A stretch of 64,000 nucleotides of DNA from Pseudarthrobacter phenanthrenivorans (lineage in GTDB: Bacteria; Actinomycetota; Actinomycetes; Actinomycetales; Micrococcaceae), in the NCBI RefSeq assembly GCF_000813845.1, contig NZ_JWTB01000019.1, forward strand, positions 186,001 to 250,000, read 5' to 3'. The notes beneath the pieces were generated by a model that was not told the DNA's origin, searched no databases, and saw nothing but the letters and a program-made list of their open reading frames with translations. Of this stretch, positions 1-8,334 are shown piece after piece. The position numbers were made by a program, and so were the translations under genes. Each line of letters begins with the position of its first letter. The first letter of the stretch is position 1.

Positions 1-759
1 CACCAGTTGGGGCACCACGGCGTAGAAGGCCCGCAGCCAGCCGGCGTCCGCGGTGCCGGCCGGCAGGGCGACGTTGACGGCCGTTCCTTCAGCGGCAGGG
101 CCGCCGATCTCATTCGCGAACCCGGTCCCCGGGAAAAGGGTCAGCCCCGTCTCGTGCAGCGAGAGCGTCAAAACGCGGGGATCGTCCCAGAAGATGTTCT
201 GCGTCCCGTCGCCGTGGTGGGCGTCGACGTCGATGTAGGCCACTTTGCGTACCCCGCCGTCGAGCAGCTTCTGCACGGCAAGGGCGGCGTCGTTATAGAT
301 GCAGAAGCCGCTGGCCCGGTCACGGGCCGCATGGTGCATTCCGCCGCCGAAGTTCACAGCATGAAGGGCTGACCCGTCAAGCACCCGTTCGGCGGCCAGC
401 AGGGAGCCGCCGGCCAGCCGGGCGGACGCCTCATGCATGCCGGCAAACGCGGGGTCATCCTCCGTCCCCAGGCCCCGGGATTCGTCCGGCTGCGAAGGAT
501 CGGCGCTGACCCGGCGCACTGCAGCCACGTAATCGGGAGCATGGACGGACTCCAGCTCCGCGTCGGATGCCACCTCCGGCGCCGCCACTTTGACGTGGTC
601 CAAATCGAAAAGCCCCAGGCTGCGGGCCAGGCGGGCGGTCAGGTCCATCCGCTCCGGCGCCATGGGGTGGCCGGGACCAAAGTTGTACGCTGTCATGTCT
701 GGACTCCACGCCACCATCGTCGGCGGCGCGGGCTGGCTGAGTCCGGGCAGGTATGTCAT
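1..759 (-). CDS. acuC: Acetoin utilization deacetylase AcuC (partial, 3' end outside window)
   Basis: Zn-dependent class I histone-deacetylase-fold protein. The visible 253 residues contain the family landmarks: MVAWSPDMTAYNFGPGHPM near the N-terminus, NFGGGMHHA, and the metal/active-site run YIDVDAHHGDGTQ followed by SLHETG. In Bacillus, AcuC deacetylates acetyl-CoA synthetase, so the acs gene at 26870 is a plausible target. The ATG at 759 is chosen because the conserved WSPD segment lies upstream of the next candidate (ATG at 696); no strong ribosome binding site precedes it. The gene is divergent from the potassium uptake pair. The C-terminus is cut off by the window edge. Confidence 0.9.
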   Translation of the reverse strand, partial: MTYLPGLSQPAPPTMVAWSPDMTAYNFGPGHPMAPERMDLTARLARSLGLFDLDHVKVAAPEVASDAELESVHAPDYVAAVRRVSADPSQPDESRGLGTEDDPAFAGMHEASARLAGGSLLAAERVLDGSALHAVNFGGGMHHAARDRASGFCIYNDAALAVQKLLDGGVRKVAYIDVDAHHGDGTQNIFWDDPRVLTLSLHETGLTLFPGTGFANEIGGPAAEGTAVNVALPAGTADAGWLRAFYAVVPQLV

Positions 760-863
760 CAATCACAGGCTACCCGAGCGCGCACCGCCGCCCGTCCGGC
801 CATGACGCGGCCTTTAGTGGTTTACTACTGGGGGAAGCCGTTTCAACCGAGGAAAAGCCACAC

Positions 864-2297
864 ATGACGCAGAGCCAGTCGAGGCCCCGGACCCCGGCCA
901 CCTGGCACCCCCCGGCGCAGGAGCGGGAGGGCCTTTGGATCTTGACGCGGCTGCGCGACTTCATCGACGACATCGCCAACACCACCCCGGCCCGGCTGGC
1001 CCTGACGGCCTTCGCCGCGGTCTGCACGGTCTTCACGTTCCTGCTGTCCCTGCCGGTCTCCTCTGCCGACGGAACACCCACACCGATCCACCAGGCGCTC
1101 TTCACCGCGGTCTCGGCAGTGTGCGTCACCGGCCTTACGGTGGTGTCGACGGCGGTCCACTGGTCCTTCTTCGGCCAGCTGGTGATCCTGGTGGGCATCT
1201 TCATCGGCGGCCTGGGAACGCTGACGCTCGCATCATTGCTGGCCCTGATGGTCAGCAAGCGGCTTGGTGTCCGCGGCAAGATCATCGCCGCGGAGTCCAT
1301 GAACAACGCCGGCCGCCTGGGCGAGGTGGGAACCCTGCTCCGGATCGTCATCAGCACGTCCGTGGTCATCGAAGGGGTCCTTGCGCTTGCGCTGGTACCG
1401 CGGTTCCTCGGACTGGGCGAGCCCTTCTGGCAGTCCGTCTGGCACGGCATCTTCTACGCCATTTCGTCCTTCAACAATGCCGGCTTCACCCCGCACTCGG
1501 ACGGCATCGTGCCCTACGAGACCGACCTCTGGATCCTCATCCCCCTCATGGTGGGTGTGTTCATGGGCAGCTTGGGATTCCCGGTGGTCATGGTGCTGCA
1601 GCAGAACGGGCTGAACTGGAAGAAATGGAACCTGCACACCAAGCTCACCATCCAGGTGTCCCTCATCCTGCTGGTTGCGGGAGCATTCCTGTGGGGCCTG
1701 ATGGAGTGGGACAACGTCCGGACCATCGGCACGATGAGCGTGGGTGACAAGATCACCCACGCGCTCTTCGCCTCCGTGATGACCCGTTCGGGTGGATTCA
1801 ACCTGGTGGACCAGAACCAGATGGATTCCACCACCATGCTGCTGACCGACGCCCTGATGTTCGCCGGCGGCGGCTCAGCCTCCACGGCCGGCGGCATCAA
1901 GGTCACAACCATCGCCGTGATGTTCCTTGCCATCATCGCCGAGGCCCGCGGCGACGCCGACGTCAAGGTCTACGGCAGGACCATTCCGCAGGGCAGCATG
2001 CGGGTGGCCATCTCCGTGATTGTGGCCGGCGCCACCCTGGTGTCAGTGTCGGCTTTCCTGCTGCTGCACATCAGCGGCCAGTCGCTTGACCGCGTCCTGT
2101 TCGAAACCATTTCCGCGTTCGCCACCGTGGGGCTCAGCACCAACCTGAGCGCGGAAGTCCCGCCCGCCGGGGTCTACGTCCTCACGGCGCTGATGTTTGC
2201 CGGCCGCGTGGGTACAGTTACCCTCGCCGCTGCACTGGCCCTGCGCCAGCGCAGCCAGTTGTACCACTACCCCGAAGAGAGGCCGATCATTGGCTAG
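864..2297 (+). CDS. ktrB: Potassium uptake channel subunit, TrkH/KtrB family
   Basis: Integral membrane K+-translocating subunit of 477 residues with the four pore-loop repeats of the TrkH/KtrB/HKT superfamily. Each carries its selectivity-filter glycine: SAVCVTGLTVV (about residue 90), SSFNNAGFTP, MTRSGGFN and ATVGLSTN. The hydrophobic profile fits about ten membrane segments, and the length fits KtrB rather than the longer TrkH. The open frame extends upstream, but the ATG at 864 follows a GAGGAAAA stretch and gives a normal N-terminus. The regulatory subunit gene overlaps its stop codon, so the two form one translationally coupled unit. Confidence 0.9.
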   Translation: MTQSQSRPRTPATWHPPAQEREGLWILTRLRDFIDDIANTTPARLALTAFAAVCTVFTFLLSLPVSSADGTPTPIHQALFTAVSAVCVTGLTVVSTAVHWSFFGQLVILVGIFIGGLGTLTLASLLALMVSKRLGVRGKIIAAESMNNAGRLGEVGTLLRIVISTSVVIEGVLALALVPRFLGLGEPFWQSVWHGIFYAISSFNNAGFTPHSDGIVPYETDLWILIPLMVGVFMGSLGFPVVMVLQQNGLNWKKWNLHTKLTIQVSLILLVAGAFLWGLMEWDNVRTIGTMSVGDKITHALFASVMTRSGGFNLVDQNQMDSTTMLLTDALMFAGGGSASTAGGIKVTTIAVMFLAIIAEARGDADVKVYGRTIPQGSMRVAISVIVAGATLVSVSAFLLLHISGQSLDRVLFETISAFATVGLSTNLSAEVPPAGVYVLTALMFAGRVGTVTLAAALALRQRSQLYHYPEERPIIG

Positions 2298-2976
2298 TTC
2301 CACCGACGCCCCCAGGCGCCCCGCCCACAACGCCCCGGTCCTGGTCATCGGGCTGGGCCGCTTCGGATCGTCCACCGCAGAGCAGTTGGTCAAGCAGGGC
2401 CGGGAAGTCCTCGCCATCGAACGCGACCGGAGCCTGGTGCAGAAATGGGCTCCGCTGCTGACCCACGTGGTGGAGGCCGACGCCACCAACATCGACGCCC
2501 TCCGCCAGTTGGGCGCGCAGGAGTTCAGCTCCGCCGTCGTGGGCGTGGGCACCTCCATCGAGTCCTCGGTGCTCATCACCGTCAACCTGGTGGACCTTGG
2601 CATTGAGCACCTCTGGGTCAAGGCCATCACGCCGTCCCACGGCAAGATCCTCACGCGGATCGGCGCCAACCACGTCATCTACCCGGAGGCAGACGCCGGT
2701 GTCCGTGCCGCGCACCTGGTTTCGGGGCGCATGCTGGACTTCATCGAGTTCGACGACGACTTCGCGATCGTGAAGATGTACCCGCCGCGCGAGACGGTGG
2801 GGTTCACGCTGGACGAGTCCAAGGTCCGGTCCAAGTACGGCGTCACCATTGTGGGTGTGAAGTCCCCCGGTGAGGACTTCACCTACGCCCGGCCCGAGAC
2901 CAAGGTGTCCTCCCGGGACATGCTCATCGTCTCCGGCCACGTGGACCTGCTGGAGCGGTTCGCGGCCCGGCCCTGA
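2290..2976 (+). CDS. ktrA: Potassium uptake regulatory subunit, TrkA-N/TrkA-C (KtrA)
   Basis: Cytosolic RCK subunit, 228 residues, that gates the KtrB channel in response to nucleotides. It has a Rossmann TrkA-N domain with the dinucleotide-binding motif VIGLGRFGSSTAEQL near the N-terminus and acidic ERD after beta-2, then a TrkA-C domain from about residue 150. The TTG at 2290 overlaps the ktrB stop and follows GAGAGG at a good distance; an ATG farther upstream would lie deep inside ktrB. The tight overlap and family pairing make a KtrAB-type complex very likely. Confidence 0.9.
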   Translation: MASSTDAPRRPAHNAPVLVIGLGRFGSSTAEQLVKQGREVLAIERDRSLVQKWAPLLTHVVEADATNIDALRQLGAQEFSSAVVGVGTSIESSVLITVNLVDLGIEHLWVKAITPSHGKILTRIGANHVIYPEADAGVRAAHLVSGRMLDFIEFDDDFAIVKMYPPRETVGFTLDESKVRSKYGVTIVGVKSPGEDFTYARPETKVSSRDMLIVSGHVDLLERFAARP

Positions 2977-2983
2977 TCCGCGG

Positions 2984-3817
2984 CTAGCCGAGCTGGCGGG
3001 TGATCTCCGCTGCGCGGTCGGCTGCGGCCTTCGCGCCGGCGGCAATGATGGCCGGAATGCCCTGCTCGTCAAAAGTGGCAATCGCGCGCTCGGTGGTGCC
3101 GTTGGGGCTGGTGACCGCCTTGCGCAGTGCGGCGGGATCCGCACCGGGCTCGGCCAGCATCAGCCCTGCGCCCGCCACCGTTTCGCGTGCCAGCAGCACC
3201 GACAGCTCGCGGTCAAGGCCCAGCTTCTCCCCGGCGGACGCCATCGCCTCCGCCAGGTAGAACGCGTAAGCCGGGCCGGAACCGCTGATGGCCGAGAGCG
3301 CGTCCACCTGTTCCTCGGGAACCTCGACGACGGTGCCGGCACCCTGCAGGATGTCCTTGACTTTCCGGAGCTGCCCAGGCGTGCAGTGGGTACCGGGCGA
3401 GACGGACACGACGCCGCGGCCCAGCCTTGCCGGCGTGTTGGGCATGGTCCTGATGACCGGCTGCCCCTCAGGGAGCGCCGCTTCCAGTTGGGCGATCGAG
3501 ACCGCGGCAGCCACGCTGACCACGACAGTGTCCGGTGAAAGCGCCGGTCCGATTTCGCGGGCCAGGTCCGCGATGCCCACCGGCTTGACGCCGAGGATCA
3601 CGACGGCGGAGCCCTTGGTGGCCTGCCGGTTGTTGTCGGGTTCCTCCTCGCCGGCGATGGCGGTGATGCCGGGGTACCGCTCGGCCAGTTCCTGGGCGCG
3701 GGCGGCACGGCGGACCGTGGCCACCACATCCCCGGGGTCCGTTCCTGCTTCCAGCAGGCCGCCAAGAATGGCCTCGTTCATGGATCCACAGCCAAGGAAT
3801 GCGATTCGGTTGCTCAT
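2984..3817 (-). CDS. proC: Pyrroline-5-carboxylate reductase
   Basis: Catalyses the last step of proline synthesis, NAD(P)H-dependent reduction of 1-pyrroline-5-carboxylate. The 277 residues begin with the Rossmann motif FLGCGSMNEAILGG. The family signature sits in the C-terminal dimerisation domain (SGSGPAYAFYLAEAM, then TVAGAGLML and SPNGTTERAI). The ATG at 3817 is preferred over one nine codons upstream because it places the nucleotide-binding motif at the usual distance and follows GGAGG. It is convergent with ktrA, with only 7 bp between the stops. Confidence 0.93.
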   Translation of the reverse strand: MSNRIAFLGCGSMNEAILGGLLEAGTDPGDVVATVRRAARAQELAERYPGITAIAGEEEPDNNRQATKGSAVVILGVKPVGIADLAREIGPALSPDTVVVSVAAAVSIAQLEAALPEGQPVIRTMPNTPARLGRGVVSVSPGTHCTPGQLRKVKDILQGAGTVVEVPEEQVDALSAISGSGPAYAFYLAEAMASAGEKLGLDRELSVLLARETVAGAGLMLAEPGADPAALRKAVTSPNGTTERAIATFDEQGIPAIIAAGAKAAADRAAEITRQLG

Positions 3818-3931
3818 GCCTCCATCATTGCAGTTCCCACGCATTCACAGGCAACTCCCATCTTGGGCGCAGGCAGCACACAACTTGGGGTCCTAACGTA
3901 GTTATTACCTCATTGAGGGTGCGAGTGATGC

Positions 3932-4012
3932 GGCAGGCATGGGGATGCCTGCCAGGGCACCGGCGGCGCGGCAACAGGTTTTCCCCCATTTTCCTGTTGC
4001 CCGCCCCGGTGC
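3932..4012. other. Two stem-loops between proC and ppx
   Basis: The 220-bp gap between proC and ppx contains a perfect 9-bp hairpin with a GGGG loop (arms 3932-3940 and 3945-3953). Next to it is a longer imperfect hairpin pairing GCACCGG...GGCAACAGG (3957-3978) with CCTGTTGCC...CCGGTGC (3993-4012). They lie upstream of proC and upstream in transcription terms of the ppx 3' end only by position: proC and ppx are both on the minus strand and ppx is transcribed first toward lower coordinates. No T-tract follows either stem, so an intrinsic terminator is not proven; they may stabilise or separate transcripts. Confidence 0.4.
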
Positions 4013-4037
4013 TTCCGCATTTAACGGCGGGGTGGGA

Positions 4038-5030
4038 CTAGACGGGCGCTTCCACCACACGCGAAGCGGCGGCCACGTGGGGTGCGGGTTCCAGCGGTCC
4101 TGAGAACACCAGCTGGTCCAGGCGCCGGAGGATGAGCCCTTCACGGAGCGCCCAGGGGCAGATGCGGAGTTTCTTGAACTTGAACATTTCCAGCGCGGCC
4201 TCTGCCACCAGGGCGCCGGCCAGGAGCTGGTGGGCGCGGGCCTCGGAGACGCCCGGAAGGTGCAGCCGGTCTTCCGAGCTCATTGCCGAGATCCGTTGGG
4301 TCCAGATCCCCAGGTCCGAGGCATGCAGTTCGCGTTTGACGTAGGGGCCCTCGGCGCTGGGGGCGGCGCCGGCGATCCGGGCCAGGGAACGGAACGTCTT
4401 CGAGGTGCCGGCCACCACGTTCGCGCGGCCCAGGCCGTCGAATTCGCGGACGGCAGGCTTGAGGGTGGCCCGGATGTAGCGCCGGAGCTCCTTCACGCTC
4501 TTGGCCGACGGCGGGTCCTCGGCCAGCCAGTCCCGGGTCAGCCGGCTGGCGCCGAGCGGCACGGATGTTGCCACTTCGGGCAGTTCGTCCTGGCCGAACG
4601 CCATTTCGAAGGAGCCTCCGCCGATGTCCAGGTTGAGGATGGGGCCTGCGCCCCAGCCGTGCCAGCGCCGGACAGCGAAGAAGGTCATGGACGCTTCCTC
4701 GCTGCCGGTGAGTTCCTGGAGCGTCACGGTGGTCTCGTGCTTGACCCGGGCCAGCACCTCCGGACCGTTGGTGGCTTCACGGATGGCCGACGTACAGAAG
4801 GCCAGCAGGTCCTCGGCTTTGTGCCTGGCCGCGAATTCCCAGGCCTCCAGCACGAACTCGGTCAGTTCATGCTGGCCTTCGTCGTTGATGCTGCCGTCCG
4901 GTTCAAGGTACTGCACCAGGGACAGCGGCCGCTTGTGGGACGCGAACGGGACCGGCTGCGCACCGGGGTGGGCATCCACCAGCAGCAGATGGACGGTGTT
5001 GGACCCTATGTCGAGGACGCCTAGACGCAT
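4038..5030 (-). CDS. Ppx/GppA family exopolyphosphatase
   Basis: Actin-like ATPase-fold phosphatase of 330 residues expected to hydrolyse polyphosphate or (p)ppGpp. Family motifs include the N-terminal phosphate loop GVLDIGSNTVHLLLVDA, the central NLDIGGGSFEMAFG and AGTSKTFRSLARI. The length matches the short actinobacterial Ppx form without the extra C-terminal domains of E. coli PPX. The ATG at 5030 is chosen because the phosphate loop must be N-terminal; the longer open frame runs into sseB. It lies 7 bp after sseB and is probably cotranscribed with it. Confidence 0.88.
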   Translation of the reverse strand: MRLGVLDIGSNTVHLLLVDAHPGAQPVPFASHKRPLSLVQYLEPDGSINDEGQHELTEFVLEAWEFAARHKAEDLLAFCTSAIREATNGPEVLARVKHETTVTLQELTGSEEASMTFFAVRRWHGWGAGPILNLDIGGGSFEMAFGQDELPEVATSVPLGASRLTRDWLAEDPPSAKSVKELRRYIRATLKPAVREFDGLGRANVVAGTSKTFRSLARIAGAAPSAEGPYVKRELHASDLGIWTQRISAMSSEDRLHLPGVSEARAHQLLAGALVAEAALEMFKFKKLRICPWALREGLILRRLDQLVFSGPLEPAPHVAAASRVVEAPV

Positions 5031-5037
5031 GGGGACA

Positions 5038-5457
5038 TTATTGCTCGTCAGCGCGCTTGAAGTCGCGCCGGATGTTGGCCACACCTTCCGGATTGATCTC
5101 GAAGCCATAGGCGGCACCCGGGTTGATCACCATGCCCAGTTCGTCACCAAGGTTGGCGATGATCGCGGCGCCCTGCGTGCCCAGCACGTTGGGTGCGGCT
5201 TCCAGGTACTGCTGGTCCACCCTGCTCGGGTGCGAGAAGACGGCAAGGACGGGGTCGCCGTCGGCGTTGGCCAGCACCAGCGGTTCCACCTGGGAGTCCA
5301 CACCCTCCACCGTGTCAGAGCTGATGATGTAGACCTCGCTGTTCAGGAACGACAGGATGACGTCCACCGGGTTCGCGTCAGGCTGCCCGCCGGTGGCGAG
5401 CTTCTCCTCGAGGTCGTTGAGCGGGTTGGTGTCGTCGATTCCCTGCTGTTCAGTCAT
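5038..5457 (-). CDS. SseB family protein
   Basis: A 139-residue acidic cytosolic protein with the SseB N-terminal-like domain: LNDLEEKLATG, then VDVILSFLNSEVYII and an LEAAPNVLGT...GAAIIANLGDELG core. The molecular role of the stand-alone actinobacterial family is unclear. The gene sits 38 bp downstream of topA and 7 bp upstream of ppx on the same strand, suggesting a topA-sseB-ppx transcript. ATG start; its ribosome binding site is weak, which would fit readthrough translation in an operon. Confidence 0.75.
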   Translation of the reverse strand: MTEQQGIDDTNPLNDLEEKLATGGQPDANPVDVILSFLNSEVYIISSDTVEGVDSQVEPLVLANADGDPVLAVFSHPSRVDQQYLEAAPNVLGTQGAAIIANLGDELGMVINPGAAYGFEINPEGVANIRRDFKRADEQ

Positions 5458-5495
5458 GTGACTAGCCGATCACGATCCGGAACCGCATGCAAACG

Positions 5496-8222
5496 CTACT
5501 TCTTGGCGGTTGCCTTCTTCTTGGCGGGTGCCTTGCGCGTGGCGGTCCGCTTGACCGGGCCCTTGGCCCGCTTTTCCGCCAGCAGTTCCACGGCCTGCTC
5601 CCGGGTGAGCTCTTCAAGGGAGGTGGCCCGGGGAACCGTGATGTTGGTGATGCCGTCCGTGATGTAAGGGCCGAAGCGTCCCTCCTTCACCACGATGTTC
5701 TTTTCCGACACCGGGTCCGGGCCGAACTCGGCCAGCGGCGGTACCGCGGCACGCGCACCGCGCTGCTTGGGCTGGGAGTAGATCTCCAGGGCCTGTTCCA
5801 AGGTGATGGTGAAGATTTCCTCTTCCGAGCCGATGGAGCGGGAATCCGTCCCCTTCTTCAGGTACGGGCCGAACCGGCCGTTCTGCACCGTGATGAGGTT
5901 GCCTTCGGCGTCCTCCCCCAGCGCCCGGGGCAGGCTCATAAGCTGAAGTGCCTCGTCCAGGGTGACTGACTCAACGGTCATCGACTTGAAGAGCGAGCCC
6001 GTCCGGGGCTTGGCCTTGACCGGCTTCTTGGGCGGCTTGGGCTTGCCGTTCTTGTAGTACTCCACCGGCTGCTTGGCCAGTTCTTCCTCGGTCATCTCAG
6101 GGATGATCTCGGTGACGTACGCGCCGTAGCGGCCGTTCTTCGCCACCACGGTGTGCCCCGTGTGGGGATCGGTGCCGAGCACCCGTTCCTCCGGCGCAGC
6201 CGTCTCCATCAGTTCAACGGCCTTGGCTGCGGTCAACTCGTCCGGGGCCAGGTCCTCGGGGACGTTGGCGCGCGCCGATTCCACGATCTCCCCGGTCTTC
6301 GGGTCCACGACGGCGGCGGAGCTTTCCAGGTACGGGCCGAATTTGCCCACCCGGAGGGTGATCTCGTCCGTGATGGGAATCGAGTTGATTTCCCGTGCGT
6401 CGATCTCGCCGAGGTTGTTGACGATGCTCAGCAGGCCCGGATCGGAGCCTTCGCCGAAGTAGAAGTGCCGGAGCCAGGACGCGCCGGCTTCCTGGCCGTT
6501 GGCGATCTTGTCCAGGTCGCCTTCCATGTCCGCGGTGAACTCGTAGTCCACGTAGTCCGAGAAGTGCTGCTCCAGGAGGCGGATCACGGAGAACGCGATC
6601 CAGCTGGGAACCAGTGCCGAGCCCTGCTTCCGGACGTAGCCGCGGTCCTGGATGGTGGAGATGGTGGAGGCGTAGGTGGACGGGCGTCCGATGCCCTTCT
6701 TCTCCAGTTCCGCGGTAAGCGACGCTTCCGTGTACCGCGGCGGCGGCGAGGTCTCGTGTCCCAGGGCCTGGATGTCCGAGGCGGACAGGGCATCACCCTT
6801 GGCCACGTTGGGCAGGCGTCGTGCTTCGTCGGAGTCGTCGTCGCCGCGGGTCTCGTCCTTGCCTTCCTCGTACGCTGCGAGGAAGCCGGGGAACGTGATC
6901 ACCGTGCCGGAGGCGGAGAACTCTGCGTCCCGCCCGTCGGTGGACACGGCACCGAGCCGGATGGTCGCCGTCGAACCCTTGGCATCGCCCATCTGGGAGG
7001 CGACGGTGCGCTTCCAGATGAGTTCGTAGAGGCGGAACTCGTCGCCGGAGAGCTGCTTGGCCACTTGGGCGGGCGTGCGGAAGGAGTCGCCGGCGGGGCG
7101 GATGGCCTCGTGGGCTTCCTGGGCGTTGGCGGCCTTGTTCGAGTACACGCGCGGTGACTGCGGAATATATTCCGGGCCGTACAGTTCAGACGCCTGCCGG
7201 CGGGCGGCGGTGATGGCCTCGTCGCTCAGGGCGGACGAGTCCGTACGCATATAGGTGATGTAGCCGTTCTCATACAGCCGCTGCGCGATCTGCATGGTGC
7301 TCTTGGAGGAGAAGCGGAGCTTGCGCCCTGCTTCCTGCTGGAGCGTGGAGGTGGTGAACGGGGCCGCGGGGCGGCGGGTGTACGGCTTGGTGTCCACCGA
7401 GCGGACGCGGAACTCCGCGTCCTGCAGCCCGGCGGCCAGGGACGTCGCCAGTTCCTCGTTGAGGTGGGCCACGTTGCGGGACGTGAGTTCGCCGTTGTCA
7501 TTGAAGTCACGGCCGGACGCCACCTTGGCGCCGTCGACGGCGGCGAGCTTGGCCTTGAAGGAGCCCGAATCCGCGCCGAACTGGCCGGTCAGGTCCCAGT
7601 AGGAGGCGGCCTTGAAGGCCATGCGTTCGCGTTCGCGGTCCACCACCATGCGGGTCACCACGGACTGCACGCGCCCGGCGGAGAGGCCGCGGGCCACCTT
7701 GCGCCACAGGACAGGCGAGATTTCGTAGCCGTAAAGGCGGTCCAGGACGCGCCGGGTTTCCTGGGCGTCCACCAGGTCCTGATCCACGTCGCGCAGGTTG
7801 CCCATGGCACGCTGGATGGCTTCCTTGGTGATTTCGCCGAACGTCATCCGGTAGACGGGAACCTTGGGCTTGAGCACTTCCAGCAGGTGCCACGCGATGG
7901 CTTCGCCCTCGCGGTCCCCATCGGTTGCGAGATAGAGTTCGTCGGCATCCTTGAGCGCGGCCTTGAGCTCGGTGACCTTTTTCTTCTTGTCCGGGGACAC
8001 CACGTAGTACGGCTTGAAGTCGTGCTCAATGTCGACGGCGAACTTGCCGACGGAGGTCTTCTTCAGCTCGGCGGGCAGTTCGGAGGGCTGCGGCAGGTCG
8101 CGGATGTGACCGATGGAGGCCTCAACGATGAAGCCCTCGCCGAGGTACTTGGCGATGGTCTTGCTCTTGGCCGGAGACTCCACAATCACGAGTTTCTTGC
8201 CGGTTTTGGCCTTGCTTGGCAC
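5496..8222 (-). CDS. topA: DNA topoisomerase I
   Basis: Type IA topoisomerase that relaxes negative supercoils. The 908 residues carry the Toprim domain (VIVESPAKSKTIAKYL, then LATDGDREGEAIAWH), SIGHIRDLP, and the active-site tyrosine in GYITYMRTDS at about residue 324. C-terminal GRFGPYL/GRYGAYV repeats replace zinc fingers, as is typical in actinobacteria, and the protein ends in a lysine/alanine-rich tail (KAPAKKKATAKK). GTG at 8222 is chosen because GGAG lies 5 bp upstream, whereas an ATG 14 codons earlier has none. It is probably the first gene of a unit with sseB and ppx. Confidence 0.96.
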   Translation of the reverse strand: MPSKAKTGKKLVIVESPAKSKTIAKYLGEGFIVEASIGHIRDLPQPSELPAELKKTSVGKFAVDIEHDFKPYYVVSPDKKKKVTELKAALKDADELYLATDGDREGEAIAWHLLEVLKPKVPVYRMTFGEITKEAIQRAMGNLRDVDQDLVDAQETRRVLDRLYGYEISPVLWRKVARGLSAGRVQSVVTRMVVDRERERMAFKAASYWDLTGQFGADSGSFKAKLAAVDGAKVASGRDFNDNGELTSRNVAHLNEELATSLAAGLQDAEFRVRSVDTKPYTRRPAAPFTTSTLQQEAGRKLRFSSKSTMQIAQRLYENGYITYMRTDSSALSDEAITAARRQASELYGPEYIPQSPRVYSNKAANAQEAHEAIRPAGDSFRTPAQVAKQLSGDEFRLYELIWKRTVASQMGDAKGSTATIRLGAVSTDGRDAEFSASGTVITFPGFLAAYEEGKDETRGDDDSDEARRLPNVAKGDALSASDIQALGHETSPPPRYTEASLTAELEKKGIGRPSTYASTISTIQDRGYVRKQGSALVPSWIAFSVIRLLEQHFSDYVDYEFTADMEGDLDKIANGQEAGASWLRHFYFGEGSDPGLLSIVNNLGEIDAREINSIPITDEITLRVGKFGPYLESSAAVVDPKTGEIVESARANVPEDLAPDELTAAKAVELMETAAPEERVLGTDPHTGHTVVAKNGRYGAYVTEIIPEMTEEELAKQPVEYYKNGKPKPPKKPVKAKPRTGSLFKSMTVESVTLDEALQLMSLPRALGEDAEGNLITVQNGRFGPYLKKGTDSRSIGSEEEIFTITLEQALEIYSQPKQRGARAAVPPLAEFGPDPVSEKNIVVKEGRFGPYITDGITNITVPRATSLEELTREQAVELLAEKRAKGPVKRTATRKAPAKKKATAKK

Positions 8223-8334
8223 GGTGCTCCTACAGAAAAAGGTTGCTGGGGCAGATGAGCCCATGTTCGCCTAGTTCACCATATTTTGGGGAATCGTGCG
8301 CATTCATGTGGAAAAGCGGGGGGCCTAAGGGGGC

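Noticed and set aside
8223..8264. Upstream ATG start for topA
   Set aside because: The extra 14 residues are unlike the family and lack a ribosome binding site, while GTG at 8222 has GGAG at good spacing.
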